A stretch of DNA of 64,000 nucleotides from Ceratothoa steindachneri (Eukaryota > Arthropoda > Malacostraca > Isopoda > Cymothoidae): the NCBI GenBank assembly GCA_963969495.1, contig OZ018321.1, positions 190,658,985 through 190,722,984 of the forward strand, given 5' to 3'. The notes beneath the pieces are model-generated. The model was not told the origin of the DNA. It did no database searches and saw only the letters and a list, made by a program, of their open reading frames with translations. Position 1 is the stretch's first letter. Every line of letters starts with the position of its first letter. Positions 47,440 through 58,929 of the stretch are shown one piece after another. The position numbers were made by a program, and so were the translations under genes.

Positions 47440-47992
47440 GTATTCTCCTTGAACTTGTCAGGATAGGCATCAAAGATGTGCACCTTCACGGACTTCCTGC
47501 AGCCCATTTGGCCATAGCTTTTCACTGAGTTCTCAACCATTTTCACATAATTGTCAGCCTTTTGGCTGCTTCTAAAGCTCCGACACACCGAAATAAAACT
47601 CTCACAGGCTTCTTTTTCCTCTTTAGTCAGCTTTTCAGGGAATTCCTGACACTATGATTTCCCCAATTTGTGGACCAACAAAGACACCAGCTTTCACCTT
47701 TGACTAAAAGACTAGGAAAATATTTTTGAAGGTACTTGAAGGCTGCAGACTCTTTGTTAGGAGCTGTAACAAACTACTTCTTGATATCTAGTTTTAAGGG
47801 CAATGGAAGGAAAAGCCTTTCAAGATATATCCATTAATCATGCTTCCATTATGCCCTTCAAAAGAGAGTACTTTGTGGCCACTGCTTCTTGTGCTAATAT
47901 GCCGCGGTGTCCTTACTGTCCCAAAGACATAGATAACATGGGAACGGTAAAACCTCCTTAGAAACCTATAAAAAAATGCTACCATTTTATAA
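47440..47992 (-). pseudogene. Uncharacterised multicopy family X2, C-terminal part
   Basis: The minus strand resumes the X2 gene after the Rex1-like insertion with KMVAFF, GGFT, then FPCYLCLWDSKDTAAY in a shifted frame. It continues LFEGHNGSMINGYILE, LPLKLDIKK, NKESAAFKYLQKYFPS and, from 47588, KADNYVKMVENSVKSYG and MGCRKSVKVHIFDAYPDKFKEN (quoted in parts). Relatives as I remember them go on with GAYSEEQGERFHQD; here homology stops at FKEN, about 47440. The CxxC in PCYLCLW is typical of the family. Several frameshifts and stops are present. Function unknown. Confidence 0.75.
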
Positions 47993-50945
47993 TAATAATA
48001 ATAATAGGTATTTATAATGCGCCCTTCAGGGCTGTCACCCGTCCCAGAGCGCAGGTTGTGTAGCGAGTGTAGAGGAAGTTTACAGGAGAGAGAAGGCAAT
48101 TCTGAAGAGATGAGTCTTCAGGAGACGTTTAAATGTAACAAGGGAGGAGCACAAATTGAGAAGGAACCGTCACCCATCGAGCAGAAGACAGAACGAAGAG
48201 TGTTCAGGAGGGGAGCGAGGTTAGACCGGAATGCCCGAGGAGTTTAACGACGGGAGAGGGCAGACGAGAGATAAGGTGGACCCTCGAGGTTTAGGGCATT
48301 GTAGGTGATGAGAAGAATTTTATAGTGGGTACGGAATCGAGTAGGTAACCAATGTGCTCCTGTAACAGAGGCATCGAAGGAGAGAACCTGGGGTGGCGAA
48401 GGAGGAGCTGGGCAGCATAGTTTTGAACTAGTTGTAGGGGGCGAAGTGACGAAGAAGGGTAGTTCACTAGAAGAGAATTTCAATAGTCTAAGCGTAATCG
48501 TAAGGCTTTGTCGATCAAAATGGGATCGAACACGTGAAAAGTTGCGGAGAAAACCGAGGGGAGACTTACAGATACGATAGATGTGCGGTTTAAACGGGAG
48601 TTGCTCGTCGAAAATAACACCAATATTACTGACGGTATCAGATAAGGCGACATTGGTTTCCCCAAGGTTAAGGGAGGGGAAGAGAGCTTTAGATTTCTCC
48701 ACCATCAATGCGGTACCAACAAGGAGAACTTCAGTTTTATCGTGGTTAAGCTTGAGAAAGTTGGCAGACAGACATTCGTTTATGGAGGTGTAGGCTGAAA
48801 GGAGCTTGTAATTGATTGAAAGAAAGACACAAGGGATGATGAAAGGTATATGAGTGTCATCAGTATAGAAGTGGAATGACAGGTCCAAATCGCAAAGAAG
48901 GGAGCCAAGAGGAAGTAAGTAGATGCGAAAGAGGAGGGGACCAAAGACTGAGCCCTGAGGTACCTCCAAATGAATGGGCGCGGGCTCGTAGGAGAGGTTA
49001 TCGAGGGCGACCGACTGAGTGTGGGTAGAGAGGTATGAACAGAACCATTCAAGTGCATTTCCCGAGAGACTAAGGAAAGTGTGAAGACGATCAAGGAGGA
49101 TAGTGTGGTCGATGGTCTCGAAAGCAGAGGATAGGTCTATGAAGACTAGAATGGACGTAAAATCCCTATCTGCAGCTCTACGTAAACCGTTTGAAACATT
49201 AAGATGAGCGGTTTCAGCAGTGCTTCGCTTTGAACCCCGACTTGTACGTTTCATCGATATTACAGTTAGAAATATGGTCATTAAGGCGAGAGAAAACCAC
49301 TCTCTCGAGGATCTTAGAGAGGAATGGAAGCTGTGAGATAGGGCGATAGCTAGATGGTTCAGAGGGGTTAAGGTGCGTGTTTTAAGGATAGGACGAATTG
49401 TGGCATGGTTGAAGGAATGGGAAACCACCTCTGTGGCAAGTGAAGTTTTAAAGAGATGAAGAATCAATGAGAGGAAAGCAGGGAGAATTTGGTGGAGGAG
49501 TTTAGGTGATAAGGCGTCCTTAGGGGATCCAGATTTGTTAGAGCGTGAGATCAGGTCAGTTACTTCCTCAGAGGACGCCAGAGTGAGAACGTTAAGCGGC
49601 AATGGAGTAGGGTCAGGGAGAACAGCATTGTTCAGACGACTGAAGTAGTACGCCGCGAAGGTTGATAACTTTATCAGAAAAAAATGAGAAAGAGTAGAGG
49701 AGTTGATGCAGGGAGAGGTGAGGGAAATGGGGCTAGGCGAGGAAAGACGAGAGAGAAGACGAAAGATAGTCCGAGGGTCATTCTTGGTCTCAGACAAAAG
49801 TTTGCGTAAATGAGCCTCACCCGCTGATTTTAATTTGGAAGAATAAGTCGAAGTAGCAAGGCGATAGGCAAGTGAGAGGAAGGTCGTGTCCTGCCCACGG
49901 GGGCGTGCTTTACGAAGGGCACGTTAATGAGCACGTAACTACCTCCTTGAATGAAGGAGTTCCATGGTGAACCAAGGGGCACGGTGATGGCGGTTTGAAG
50001 AAGGACTGATAAGGGGGGCGTGCACGTCAAGGCAGGCGAGTAATGATTGGTGCAGTGAGTTTAAGGTTTGGTCAGGTGAAGCAGTAGTATCAATATGAGG
50101 TAGGGCAGAAACAAAGTCGTTAAAGAGAGAAGTAGTATCAATTGATGATAGTCGCCGAGAAGAAATAGGATCTCGGGATGAGCGAGTAGGTAGGTGGTAG
50201 GGAATATAGAATTTAAAATTGACCAAGAAGTGGTCGGAAATCGTCTCAGAAAGGTCAGTTACTGTTAGGTTAGAGACATGGAGGTTTGATATGACTAAGT
50301 CCAGGCTATTACCATGTATGTATGTTGGAGATGACACATGTTGTGTAAGAGAGAAGAGCTCGATGCTGTCAGTGAATGCACGAAAAATCTCATTGTGGCT
50401 AGGAAGATTGAAGTCACCGAGAATAAGGAGAGAACCAGTAGAGGATAGGTCGGATAGTAGATTACTGAACTCCTCGAGAAATAATGCCAGAGACGAGCTG
50501 GGAGGGCGATAAAGGACTACGATAGTCAGAGCGGGCACAGCATGTGAGACAGCAATGAGAGCCTCAAATGAGGCTAGAATTGGGAGGGGAGTAGATTCAG
50601 GGAGAAGGATGAGTTGGAAATCAGTGCAACTCTCCCTCCACGGTGGTTACGAGGAACATGCAGGAAAGAATGACCCGAGGGGTTGCAAGGTCCTTGCATG
50701 AACCAGAATCAGACTCTAGCCAGGCTTCTGCAAGGCCAAGCAAGGAAACCCCAGTGCGAACAACGAGGTAATGGACATACTCCGACTTATTGATCAGGCT
50801 CACAATGTTTAGAAGGGACGCCGACAGCGCCTGCTGATGAGCACAGGAGGAAGGGGGAGATTTGGAGGTGTTGGGGAAAGGAAGAATGGTAGGTCGAAAA
50901 AGGTTCTTAAGGGACACCAAAAGTCTCAGCCCCCTCCTAGTCCTA
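47993..50945 (-). mobile_element. Rex1/L2-type LINE inserted in gene X2
   Basis: On the minus strand the element begins near 50945, carries an EEP nuclease and an RT, and ends with a (TTA)n-type tail seen as ataataataataatagg at 47990-48006. X2 coding sequence lies on both sides in the same orientation (LRLQALNDKKY before, KMVAF after), with about seven host codons missing. A microsatellite tail instead of poly(A) is usual for the CR1/L2/Rex1 group. It is nearly full length, about 2.95 kb. Confidence 0.85.
48244..49797 (-). pseudogene. Rex1-like LINE reverse transcriptase
   Basis: A 517-codon open frame on the minus strand reads NKSGSPKDALSPKLL, TSILVFIDLSSAFETIDH (first catalytic Asp), SGNALEWFCSYLSTHTQSV, HLEVPQGSVFGPLLF, FHFYTDDTHI (YADD replaced by YTDD), FLKLNHDKTEVLLVGT, NIGVIFDEQLPFKPH and GAHWLPTRFRTHYKILLIT near the end. 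This is the RT, thumb and C-terminal HWLPxxxRxxYKILL motif of the Rex1/L2 group. Between about 49390 and 49210 the true reading (NYRPISQLPFLSKILE) is in another frame, so two compensating frameshifts are hidden within the open frame. The ORF therefore looks intact but encodes a damaged protein. Confidence 0.85.
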
Positions 50946-50962
50946 CACATACTTCTTATCAT
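49939..50962 (-). pseudogene. Rex1-like LINE EEP endonuclease
   Basis: Minus-strand frames 50962-50621 and 50538-49939 join as LLNIVSLINKSEYVHYLV, LLGLAEAWLESD (catalytic Glu block), NHRGGRVALI-like strand, LTIVVLYRPPSSSL, LLILGDFNLPSHNE (GDFN), SLDLVISNLHVSNL and TISDHFLVNFKF (SDH intact). It forms the nuclease part of the polyprotein whose RT is at 49797-48244. A frameshift near 50620 and another near 49930 separate the pieces. The first codons lie at the junction with gene X2, so the element is essentially complete or only slightly 5'-truncated. Confidence 0.82.
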
Positions 50963-51965
50963 TCAAAGCCTGTAGCCGGAGTTTGACACTGTTGTAGTCC
51001 TCCTTGAGATATAGTGAATGAGCGAAGTGAAAGGATGGATGCTTTTTACAATTATGGAGAAGTACAGATTAATGCTTGTTGATGAGCTGTCAATGAAGAG
51101 CCTCCACTCATCTGGATTAGATGTAATTCCAATTGCATCAAACCAACCAGATACATAATTGAAGTAGCATAGCCCAGCTTGATAAGTAAAGAATTTTGAG
51201 AAATGCTTATGATGTTTCCTTTGGCTTGGTACTAGCACATTTTCATCCAGCAAATCCCACTCTTTAAATCTGGAAATCAAAAGCTCAATAGTTTACTGTG
51301 ACAAGCCAAGATCTCTGACAAAGTCATTGAGGTGTTTTTGGTTAGATAGTATGGATTCCTCTAAATAACCATACCTCTTTCATTCTAGTCTACATCTACA
51401 CTGATTTTTTCAGTTTCTGAACTGTTGATTTATTTTGAGGGAGTTTTATTCCGTTTTGGAGGGGTAGGTACAGGAAGATCAACAGTTTTTAGTACTGTTG
51501 CAATAGAGGACGGGATAGGAAATATCCGATGCATTTTGCCACTTCGACATTTAGAAGAATCCACCATACAGAAATAGTAGTTGCTTGAGTGGTCAGTCGG
51601 TTCACGCCGAATCCTGAGTATGGCTAACTTTATGGCTCTCCTTTCCCCTTTTATACCATTTTGTAAAAGTAAAAATATAAACTTTATTACTCTTTTGGCT
51701 TACAAAAAATAGCTTAAATACTTGTGACATATAATATAACAAACAATTTTCTTACCTGCCAAAGTTTTCTTGCAGTGCTCACAAGCAAAATAAAGTGGCC
51801 AGGGCTTTTCTTGTTACCCAACTGACATTCCAAAGTATGCATTGTAAGTTTCACATATTTTCATGAATGCTGTCACATCAAACTTATTTGCTCCTGTTTT
51901 AATAAACTGTCCGCAGATATAACAGAATTCCCCTTAAGAATGATTGCAGCCTCTTGAGGCCATTT
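50946..51965 (-). pseudogene. Uncharacterised multicopy family X2, N-terminal part
   Basis: Minus-strand translation gives FCYICGQFIKTGANKFDV, MKICETYNAYFGMSVG (stop), KPWPLYFACEHCKKTLAG, then after a possible 108-bp intron (51755-51648) ERRAIKLAILRIRREPTDH and NYYFCMVDSSKCRSGKM. It continues IPSSIATVLKTVDLPVPTPP, LNDFVRDLGLSQ, IELLISRFKEWDLLDENV, FDAIGITSNPDEWRLFIDS and LKEDYNSVKLRLQALNDKK. I recognise this order from an uncharacterised, highly multicopy invertebrate family rich in CxxC pairs. No function is established to my knowledge. Stops occur near 51820, 51450, 51420, 51360 and 51290. The gene is cut at about 50946 by the Rex1-like LINE. Confidence 0.78.
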
Positions 51966-51969
51966 CTCT

Positions 51970-53870
51970 TCTGATGTGTTCACTACGGTAGCTAGAGCTG
52001 AAATGATAGCAGATCTGGGAATCGCTATATAAATATTTCTGAAGTAATATTCAAGAAGAACTTAGAAGTTTCCAGGGAGTAATTCTGGCAAGTTCTGGAA
52101 CATTCATGAAACTTCATAAAATTCTACTAATTTCTTTTAATTTCTCAATAAATCTAGAAGGTTTTTGGAAGGTTTCCTTGGAACAAATATTATTCTGCAA
52201 CATTCCATTGCATTTTTTTTATTATAAGATTTACATTTTTCTAATATATTTTGAAAAAAATAAAGCCTAAAGTCTTTTATATATTCTCATTTTTTCCTAA
52301 ATTAATAATATCCAAGCATTATTTTCCAAATGGACAACTTTAGAAATTCAGTGCCCTACCTATTATTGCTAAGTTTTGTAGTAAAAATAGACTTTTTTTA
52401 TTTACTCTAATTACGAACAACTGGGAAATAACATTTTAACCCAGGAACAAGAAAAAAGTGACATTTTGTTACATATGTATATAACCAGCTGCATCTAACC
52501 AACTTATTTACTACTAATTCGTTTGAAATATGCACTATTGCCCAATTAATTATCTACAGACTAAAGTAACCTATCTGTCATACGAATTCCTTACCTCTGG
52601 AACTGTTTTTTTTTAACCATTATCCTCAATGGTATGAAGTAACAAATGTAATACAAATAGATTTTTGAAGTAACACAAGGTCTGACTTATGAAAAAGCGT
52701 TGTTGTGTATTTATCCAATGTAATTAATTCTATGCCTTTCTTTCCACCTGTAAAACTAAGACTACAAAGCTTGGCTTATATTTATAAATCCATACTCGTA
52801 TATTACGAAATAATTAGCTAACGCAGGTTATTATTCATTACAGATCGGTATTTTAAGTAGAAAAGTTATTCGACATTGAATGAAGCTTTGTTCTGGTCTT
52901 AGTTATTAGCAAGTAAGTACTGTGTTGTACATTAAAACAATTTAGGCAGTACATTCCAGCGATTTATTTTCGCGGGACGAACTTTCAAGAATACAATGAA
53001 TATCCCGTTGTATTTAATGTTATCTTCGTTAGTTATGCGTGTTTAGTCAATTACTTTCGCTATTAACCAAAGGATTCACGTAAGATTTCCATACCTATCG
53101 ATGCCCTTATTGGGGTAGTTAAATGGTAGCCTGTTAATTGGAGATCAAGACGGCTAAGACCGGAATTCCGGTAGTCTTCCAATCCTCCCCCGACTTAAAT
53201 TAATCGTTGGTCCGTTTTCATCGAACCGCCAGATCTCAACCGAGATAAGATCCCTACAAGCATAAATCATTGGCAAAACACAAACATTAAAAAGTTGCAC
53301 CCTAAAAAGAGGCAAGTTTCGAGGTATGTACATCACACTACAATTTGACATTTTCATTTTTTATCTTGGTACCCAGTTTGGTTTAATTTTGTTGCTATCA
53401 AAATCTTTATTACACCCAATCCATTATTTGTAACACTATTTGACTGTCTCCAGCAACAATTAATCTTTTTTGATGTTGTTCCTTGAGTTCATTTCTTCCA
53501 ACGTGAATGGTCAATTCCCTCGGTCACTAACAGTTTTATTCGACCTATCGATAAATCAAATTGTTACTTTGCTGTTAAAGAAATAGCAGTGAACTGTGCC
53601 TGCCAGAACCAACAGGTGTTTCTGGAGAATCATATCCAACATCTTAGGTTAAAAAGAATATAGAGGGACACCGAGTAATCTGATGCAAAACGCAACTGTC
53701 GTCATGGGAACTCGAGAGATAACTTACTTGTCCCCCGTGCCAGCTCCACCTCTCCCCGTCCTCAAGGAGATGCATTCCCTATAGGCAAATTTATTCGAGC
53801 TCGCGTCGAATACACACTGGGACAAAAATAGACGATTTGAACTTCGATTCCCCTTAAACACCATTTTTAT
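51970..53870. other. No gene recognised
   Basis: AT-rich spacer with no coding similarity or structured repeat seen. Confidence 0.5.
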
Positions 53871-53886
53871 GGTGAGAGACCGAGGC

Positions 53887-53887
<1 letters not shown>

Positions 53888-53917
<30 letters not shown>

Positions 53918-54320
53918 AAGAGACAGAGAGATAGAACGGTGTTTTTCTATTTGATAAGGATTGGTAGAAGAGGAGACAAAGCCAGAAAATATAATGGGGT
54001 TGGGAGAATATAAAGAAGCAAAGTTTCCAAACACTAAATATTTGCGGTGGGTAATAAATAGCAAAGGAAATAATTCGTACAAAGAGCACAGACTCTTAAA
54101 AGAATATACGTGCAGGCTGGGGAGAAAAGAAGAAGAGAGAGAATGAGAGAATAAGAGAGAGAGAAAGAAAGAGAGAGAGAGAAAGAGAGAAGAGACGGCG
54201 AGTAAGTGATTGAGAAAGAGAAAGAGACAGCGAGTGAGTGATTGAGAAAGAGAGAGAAAAAGAGAGAGTATATGTGTGTGTGTGTTTGAGAGAGAGAGAG
54301 AGAGAACAATGTTTTTAGAA
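53888..54320. repeat. GT/GA compound microsatellite and GA-rich tract
   Basis: A (TG)n-(AG)n run at about 53889-53935 followed by gaacggtgtttttct, and a similar (TG)n..(AG)n run at about 54271-54305 followed by gaacaatgttttta, suggest a duplicated block. Between them 54131-54265 is GA-rich with a repeat gagtaagtgattgagaaag / gagtgagtgattgagaaag. The serine/leucine frames on the minus strand are artefacts. Confidence 0.85.
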
Positions 54321-54329
54321 TGATTTATT

Positions 54330-56320
54330 GGAGATGACATTACATTTAGCACTTTTTAAACCAAGTTATCGCCTCTTCTTGTCTCTTTCAACACAACATC
54401 ACTCTGGTATTTTAATTCGATCGCTTCGAGTTTTCTATCGCAATAAAAAACAAACTTAACGATGCAGGCATGATAAATTAAACATCTCATTTAAATGAAA
54501 TTTATATGTGGCCTCCATTTTCTTGCAATCTACTTTGAACGTTTCCGAGGCATAAAACGTTACAACTACATAACCGCGCATTCCCTCCTAATAAGTTTAT
54601 CTCGGACGTGGTATCTACTCTAGAACTTCGAGAGAAGCCAGAAAAAAAGTTGCCTCCCTAATCCACTGAATCTGACACTCTAAGAGACTATAACTATAGT
54701 CCGTAAACATATTCCAATTTATCCAGCAAAACAAGCTTAAAGAACCTCTATTTTAATAACGTCGAGAGGCAGGGGTATTGGTAGAAAGAAAAGAATTAAC
54801 GCCTCGTTTTGTTGCTTAACGTCCTTCGCACACACGCGTATTCTCATATTTCTTTCTCGGGATGGAACTGACGGCTACCATTAATAACCTGTACAAGAAG
54901 ACCCTTCAACAAACAGCAGTAACTTGAGGTATCTGTGAGTCAAATTAAGCAATGGTGTCTGTAACATAAACCCGCAACAGATAAATGTGAAGGAGTCACT
55001 TGGATAGAGAATTCTAGCAGTTTGTTTGCACTTAATCATGAGCTAAAAGAAAATTGTATTAACTTCATTCAGATTCAGCCGAGTTCAGCGAACTCATCGA
55101 AGAAGTGAAACTGGTATAAACCTCGAAAAAGATATCCGAGGCTTAAAACAAGATATCCTTTCGCTCCAAATGAGATTTCAAAATCTCACAATGAGAGGGA
55201 AGAGCCCGAAGGCATGCAGAAAAAAAAATGAAAGGAGAATTTTATTCAATGTCTAAAGTTGCGTTTCGACCTCTTAACATATATAGTTAAGTACATTAGA
55301 TAGAGGGCTAAAGAAAAGTACTTTCAAGTGGCTCCCACTAGCCATATTTTCTCAAACTTAATTTCTAATTTATTGATTATTTAAAAGAATTTTGATCACT
55401 TTTCTCACTACTTTCTAATTATTACTCTCAACTTCATGTCCCATGCATCTTTCAAGTTTATTGTACTTTCTACGCCCAATTGATCTCAATATGTGGGAAT
55501 GTTAATTTATGTCAACTCTACCACTCTCGCTATCCAGTCTTTTAAAAGCTCACTAAACACTCAGTTTTATTATCAGCTTATCTAACCTACCATTCTTAAA
55601 ATTATACAAAGAGAAATCGGTTTTATAGGAAAAAATTGAATTCATCATAAATTCTTTCGATTTGGGTATTTTCGTGCTGATCAAGAATCCATCTGATTAT
55701 CGTCATTCTATTAAATTCTATTTAATAATATAATGTACACTATGATACGTGAATATACATTACGTCAGATCATCATACTAAATCGTAGTTAAAATATCTT
55801 AATCGCCTGCAAGATATTTGTTCTTTACTTATATGATAATGCTAATTAGTCATAAATCTAGAGGTTTAAGGGCAGTTAGGCAATTCTCATATCTTCATAC
55901 ATCCCATATGATAAATTTAGGTTTAAAGAATCATTATAACATACAAGGATGTAGATTAGGAAAAAAAACCCACAACAAATCTGTTGTTATGTTTCGATGA
56001 ATATAGTCGCGATTATCTTAAGACGAAGTCCAAAAGAGTTACATTAGATTCTATCAGGAAGTGTCGGATTCCATTGGGTGAATAAATAAGTCGCCACACA
56101 CAGCTCTCCCAGACAGAAAGGAGTCAAGATATTTTGGATCACCTCACTAAAAGGAAGTTCAGAGCTGATAGATAGATCGGGATACTTTTGCTTATTTTAG
56201 GCGGGCGTATTTGATTCAATAGGCTTGTAGTAGATGTCCTGTCAAGAGATGAGAAGTTTTTTAAAATAACTTGGACAGCTCAACATTTGAAGATATATTC
56301 TTTGTCTGCATACGAGTACC
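54330..56320. other. No gene recognised
   Basis: AT-rich spacer. No transposon ends, repeats or protein similarity seen. Confidence 0.5.
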
Positions 56321-56329
56321 TCTGTTTTT

Positions 56330-56745
56330 TCTGGTTTTCTCTGTCTATCTATGTCTCTCTCTCCTTCTAAGTATATCTCAATTTCTGTATCCCTCTGTAT
56401 CCTCTCCAATCTCTCTTTATCTCTTAATCGCTTTCTCAATCTCTCTTTCAATCTCTATTTACCAATCTCCCTCATGCCCTCTCGATCTCACCCCCCCCCC
56501 TCTCTCCTCTCACTCTCTCTTACTCTCTCTGTCAATCTATATTTTTTTTCTCTTAAGCTCTTAATCTATATAGCTAATTCTATGAGTTCAACCTCTCAAT
56601 CAATCTCTCAATAGATATCTCTCCTTTTCTCCGAATTTCAGCCTCTCCTTCAAACTCAATACCTAGCTCAAACTCTCACGCAACCTCTACTCGTATCTCT
56701 TTGAATCTCTCTCAAACTCTGCCTCTCTTTCTCTCTCTGCAACCA
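56330..56745. repeat. CT-rich degenerate satellite, left part
   Basis: Irregular repeats of tctctcaatctctctt type. The same satellite reappears at 63590, beyond LINE C. Confidence 0.85.
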
Positions 56746-57670
56746 CCTTGCCGTCAGTGAGAGATCTTGCGCGATCTGCTTGAGTTAAGCTAGCAAAGCT
56801 GGGGGACTTTTAGTCTGGTAGGGTCACCCATGTCAGTAAGGTAGCTTTAGTAGGATACAGACTAAGGGTTGTCAAACTTCTCTACCACTTCTTTGATGCG
56901 TCTCCTTGCATCTCCCTACCAACTTCATCGATTATGTTAGTACTATGTTTCACCAACTCTCTTCAATTGTCAAGAAAATAAATCCCCAAAACCCAACAAC
57001 AAAAACAAACATTCATCTCTATTACACATAAGTTGTCTATTAATAAGGGCCTCACCAGCTCCCTTATGCCGCGTGAGAAGAGATGCTTTGGAACCTCTTC
57101 AAATAACGCCTTGGAGCACTCATAGGTTGCAAGAGACTGAGATTGAACGGATCTTGGGCGTTTGGGGTACGATTTATGGAGAAATGCTAGGTCCCTTATA
57201 GAAGCTTTCTCCTAACGTGTAATGGCCTGATCAGCCCCCTGTGACCGCTACTTGGTGAAAAAAGGCTCAACTGCTCTTTGGTGAGAGAGCTTTTGTGCCT
57301 TCCTGGTTGCCAGATCAGTTAAAGATCTCGGATGAAGTCGTGGGCACTTAGCTTTACTACTTGCCTTAAGTCTGGCCGTTTTTGGTTGATTAGTAGGGCT
57401 TAGTAGGAAGACAGTTACACCTACAAGCACCCCTGTCAAAAAATCAGAGAACCAGTTCACTGGGGCTCTCGTGCTGCTCAGTTGGGAGCTGCGGCACGAT
57501 TGGGGACGTCCAGCCCAGGGGAGACCTTAGGGTTTGTGTTCTTGGTAAAAGGGTTTCTGTTCGCCAAATGACCGAAAACCTCCTGGAAATAGGCAGATGT
57601 CATTAGTACGAGAGAAAATCACACACAAAAAAAACTTTTTAATGCGTATGTTCCGATAGTTTTTTTTAAG

Positions 57671-58918
57671 ATGGTGAAGAAGAATGGTCCTCCGTTCCGC
57701 AAGTTAACCTTCAAAATATGCAAAGTTTACAGATGGAGTGAAGACTTCGGGGGCAGGAGTTGCAAGGAGCTTCCAGATGCCGTTAGTTTCTGTGACTTCT
57801 GCGAACTAGAGAAGCGCCTGGGCGAGAGCATCGCTCAACTGAGAGAGGAGAACTCCCTCCTCAAAAGGGAGGTCCAACTCTTAAAAACAGAGAGGTGCAG
57901 ATGCTCAGGCGAGAAGGCTTCCGACGTCCAACAGCAGGATTCTTCTGCTACAGGAATGCCTCAATGAGCCAAAAAGAAAAAAAGAAAGAAGAAAGAAGAG
58001 AAAGTAGAAATTTGAAGAAGAGAAGTAGAAAGAGAAGAAGAGAAAGTAGAAAGAGAAAAAAAGAAAGTAGAAAGAGAAGAAAAGAAAGTGCAAACAGGAC
58101 GAGAAAGTAGAAGCAGAAGAATAGAAACGAGCAACAGAAGAATAGAAAACAAAGGAAAACGAGAAAAAGAAGAAGAAGAAGAAGAAGAAGAAGAAAAAAA
58201 ATGTAGAGATAAAAGAGGAAAGCGGCAAGTCGTACCGAAAGGGAAGACTAAGTCGTCTGCAGACAAATGTGCAAGGATCACCCTTATTGGTGATTCTCAA
58301 GCACGGAGTCTGCAGCCCCTGCTAGCGGCCCTCTTTCGCACTATTGTGAAGGTAAGTTGCCTGCCAGGATGGAGGAACCACCACATTAGAGTAGAGGCTG
58401 AGAAATCACAGATTTCTGAGAGCTCAGTCGTTGCTCTGATGGTCAGTGGCAACGACCTCTACCTGATAGGAGGTAGGGTAGGCCCTACGGATAAAATACC
58501 CGACACGGTCATAGGTGCCGTGGACGACTGTGGGCTGAAAACCCGCAAGCATGTTGTAGTCGGGATGCTCCCGAGGAGAGGTCCAACACGGACCGCTCAT
58601 TCGATGAACGTCTCTTTAAACCGGCGCCTGTCAGATTTGTGTACGGCAGAGGGGGTCTTTTTTGTGGACCCGTAACGCAAGTTTTATGGTAGAAATAATC
58701 TCTACCAAAGGGATGGGGTACATCAATCCTTTAAAGGAAAGGCATTTCTGTCAAACATGATCCAGGATGTCGTAGAGAGGATCCAAAGGAGTATCCGGCC
58801 CAGAGTGAGGGCGGACGTACGCCAGTACGCCCGAGTCACTCCTGGAACGACCTTCTTAGAGGTCACAAAGAGGGAAGCCCCCTCGCCAACAAATAAGCCA
58901 GGAAACGGAAGAGCGTAG
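57671..58918 (+). pseudogene. LINE C ORF1: coiled coil plus SGNH (GDSL-type) hydrolase domain
   Basis: From the ATG at 57671 to the TAG at 58916 the frame is preserved over 416 codons. It contains three in-frame stops (57965, 58013, 58673) and no frameshift that I can find. The N terminus (about residues 1-98) has CDFCELEKRLGESIAQL and a leucine-heptad coiled coil. A Lys/Glu/Arg-rich tract follows (GA repeats, 57970-58200). Residues about 195-400 form an SGNH hydrolase: ITLIGDSQARSLQPLL (catalytic Ser), ALMVSGNDLYL (Asn block) and YQRDGVHQSFKG (Asp-x-x-His). CR1-type ORF1 proteins are known to carry such an esterase-like domain with RNA- or membrane-related roles. All catalytic residues are present, although a stop lies before the DGVH block. 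Confidence 0.85.
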
Positions 58919-58929
58919 GGAGTCCTAAA

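Noticed and set aside
48244..49797. Intact Rex1-like RT gene
   Set aside because: The open frame hides two compensating frameshifts around 49210-49390 and has YTDD instead of YADD.
53867..54352. Ser/Leu-rich frame on the minus strand
   Set aside because: It is the reverse translation of GA and GT microsatellites.
56271..56614. Ser/Leu-rich frames on the plus strand
   Set aside because: They follow the CT-rich satellite and are not protein-like.
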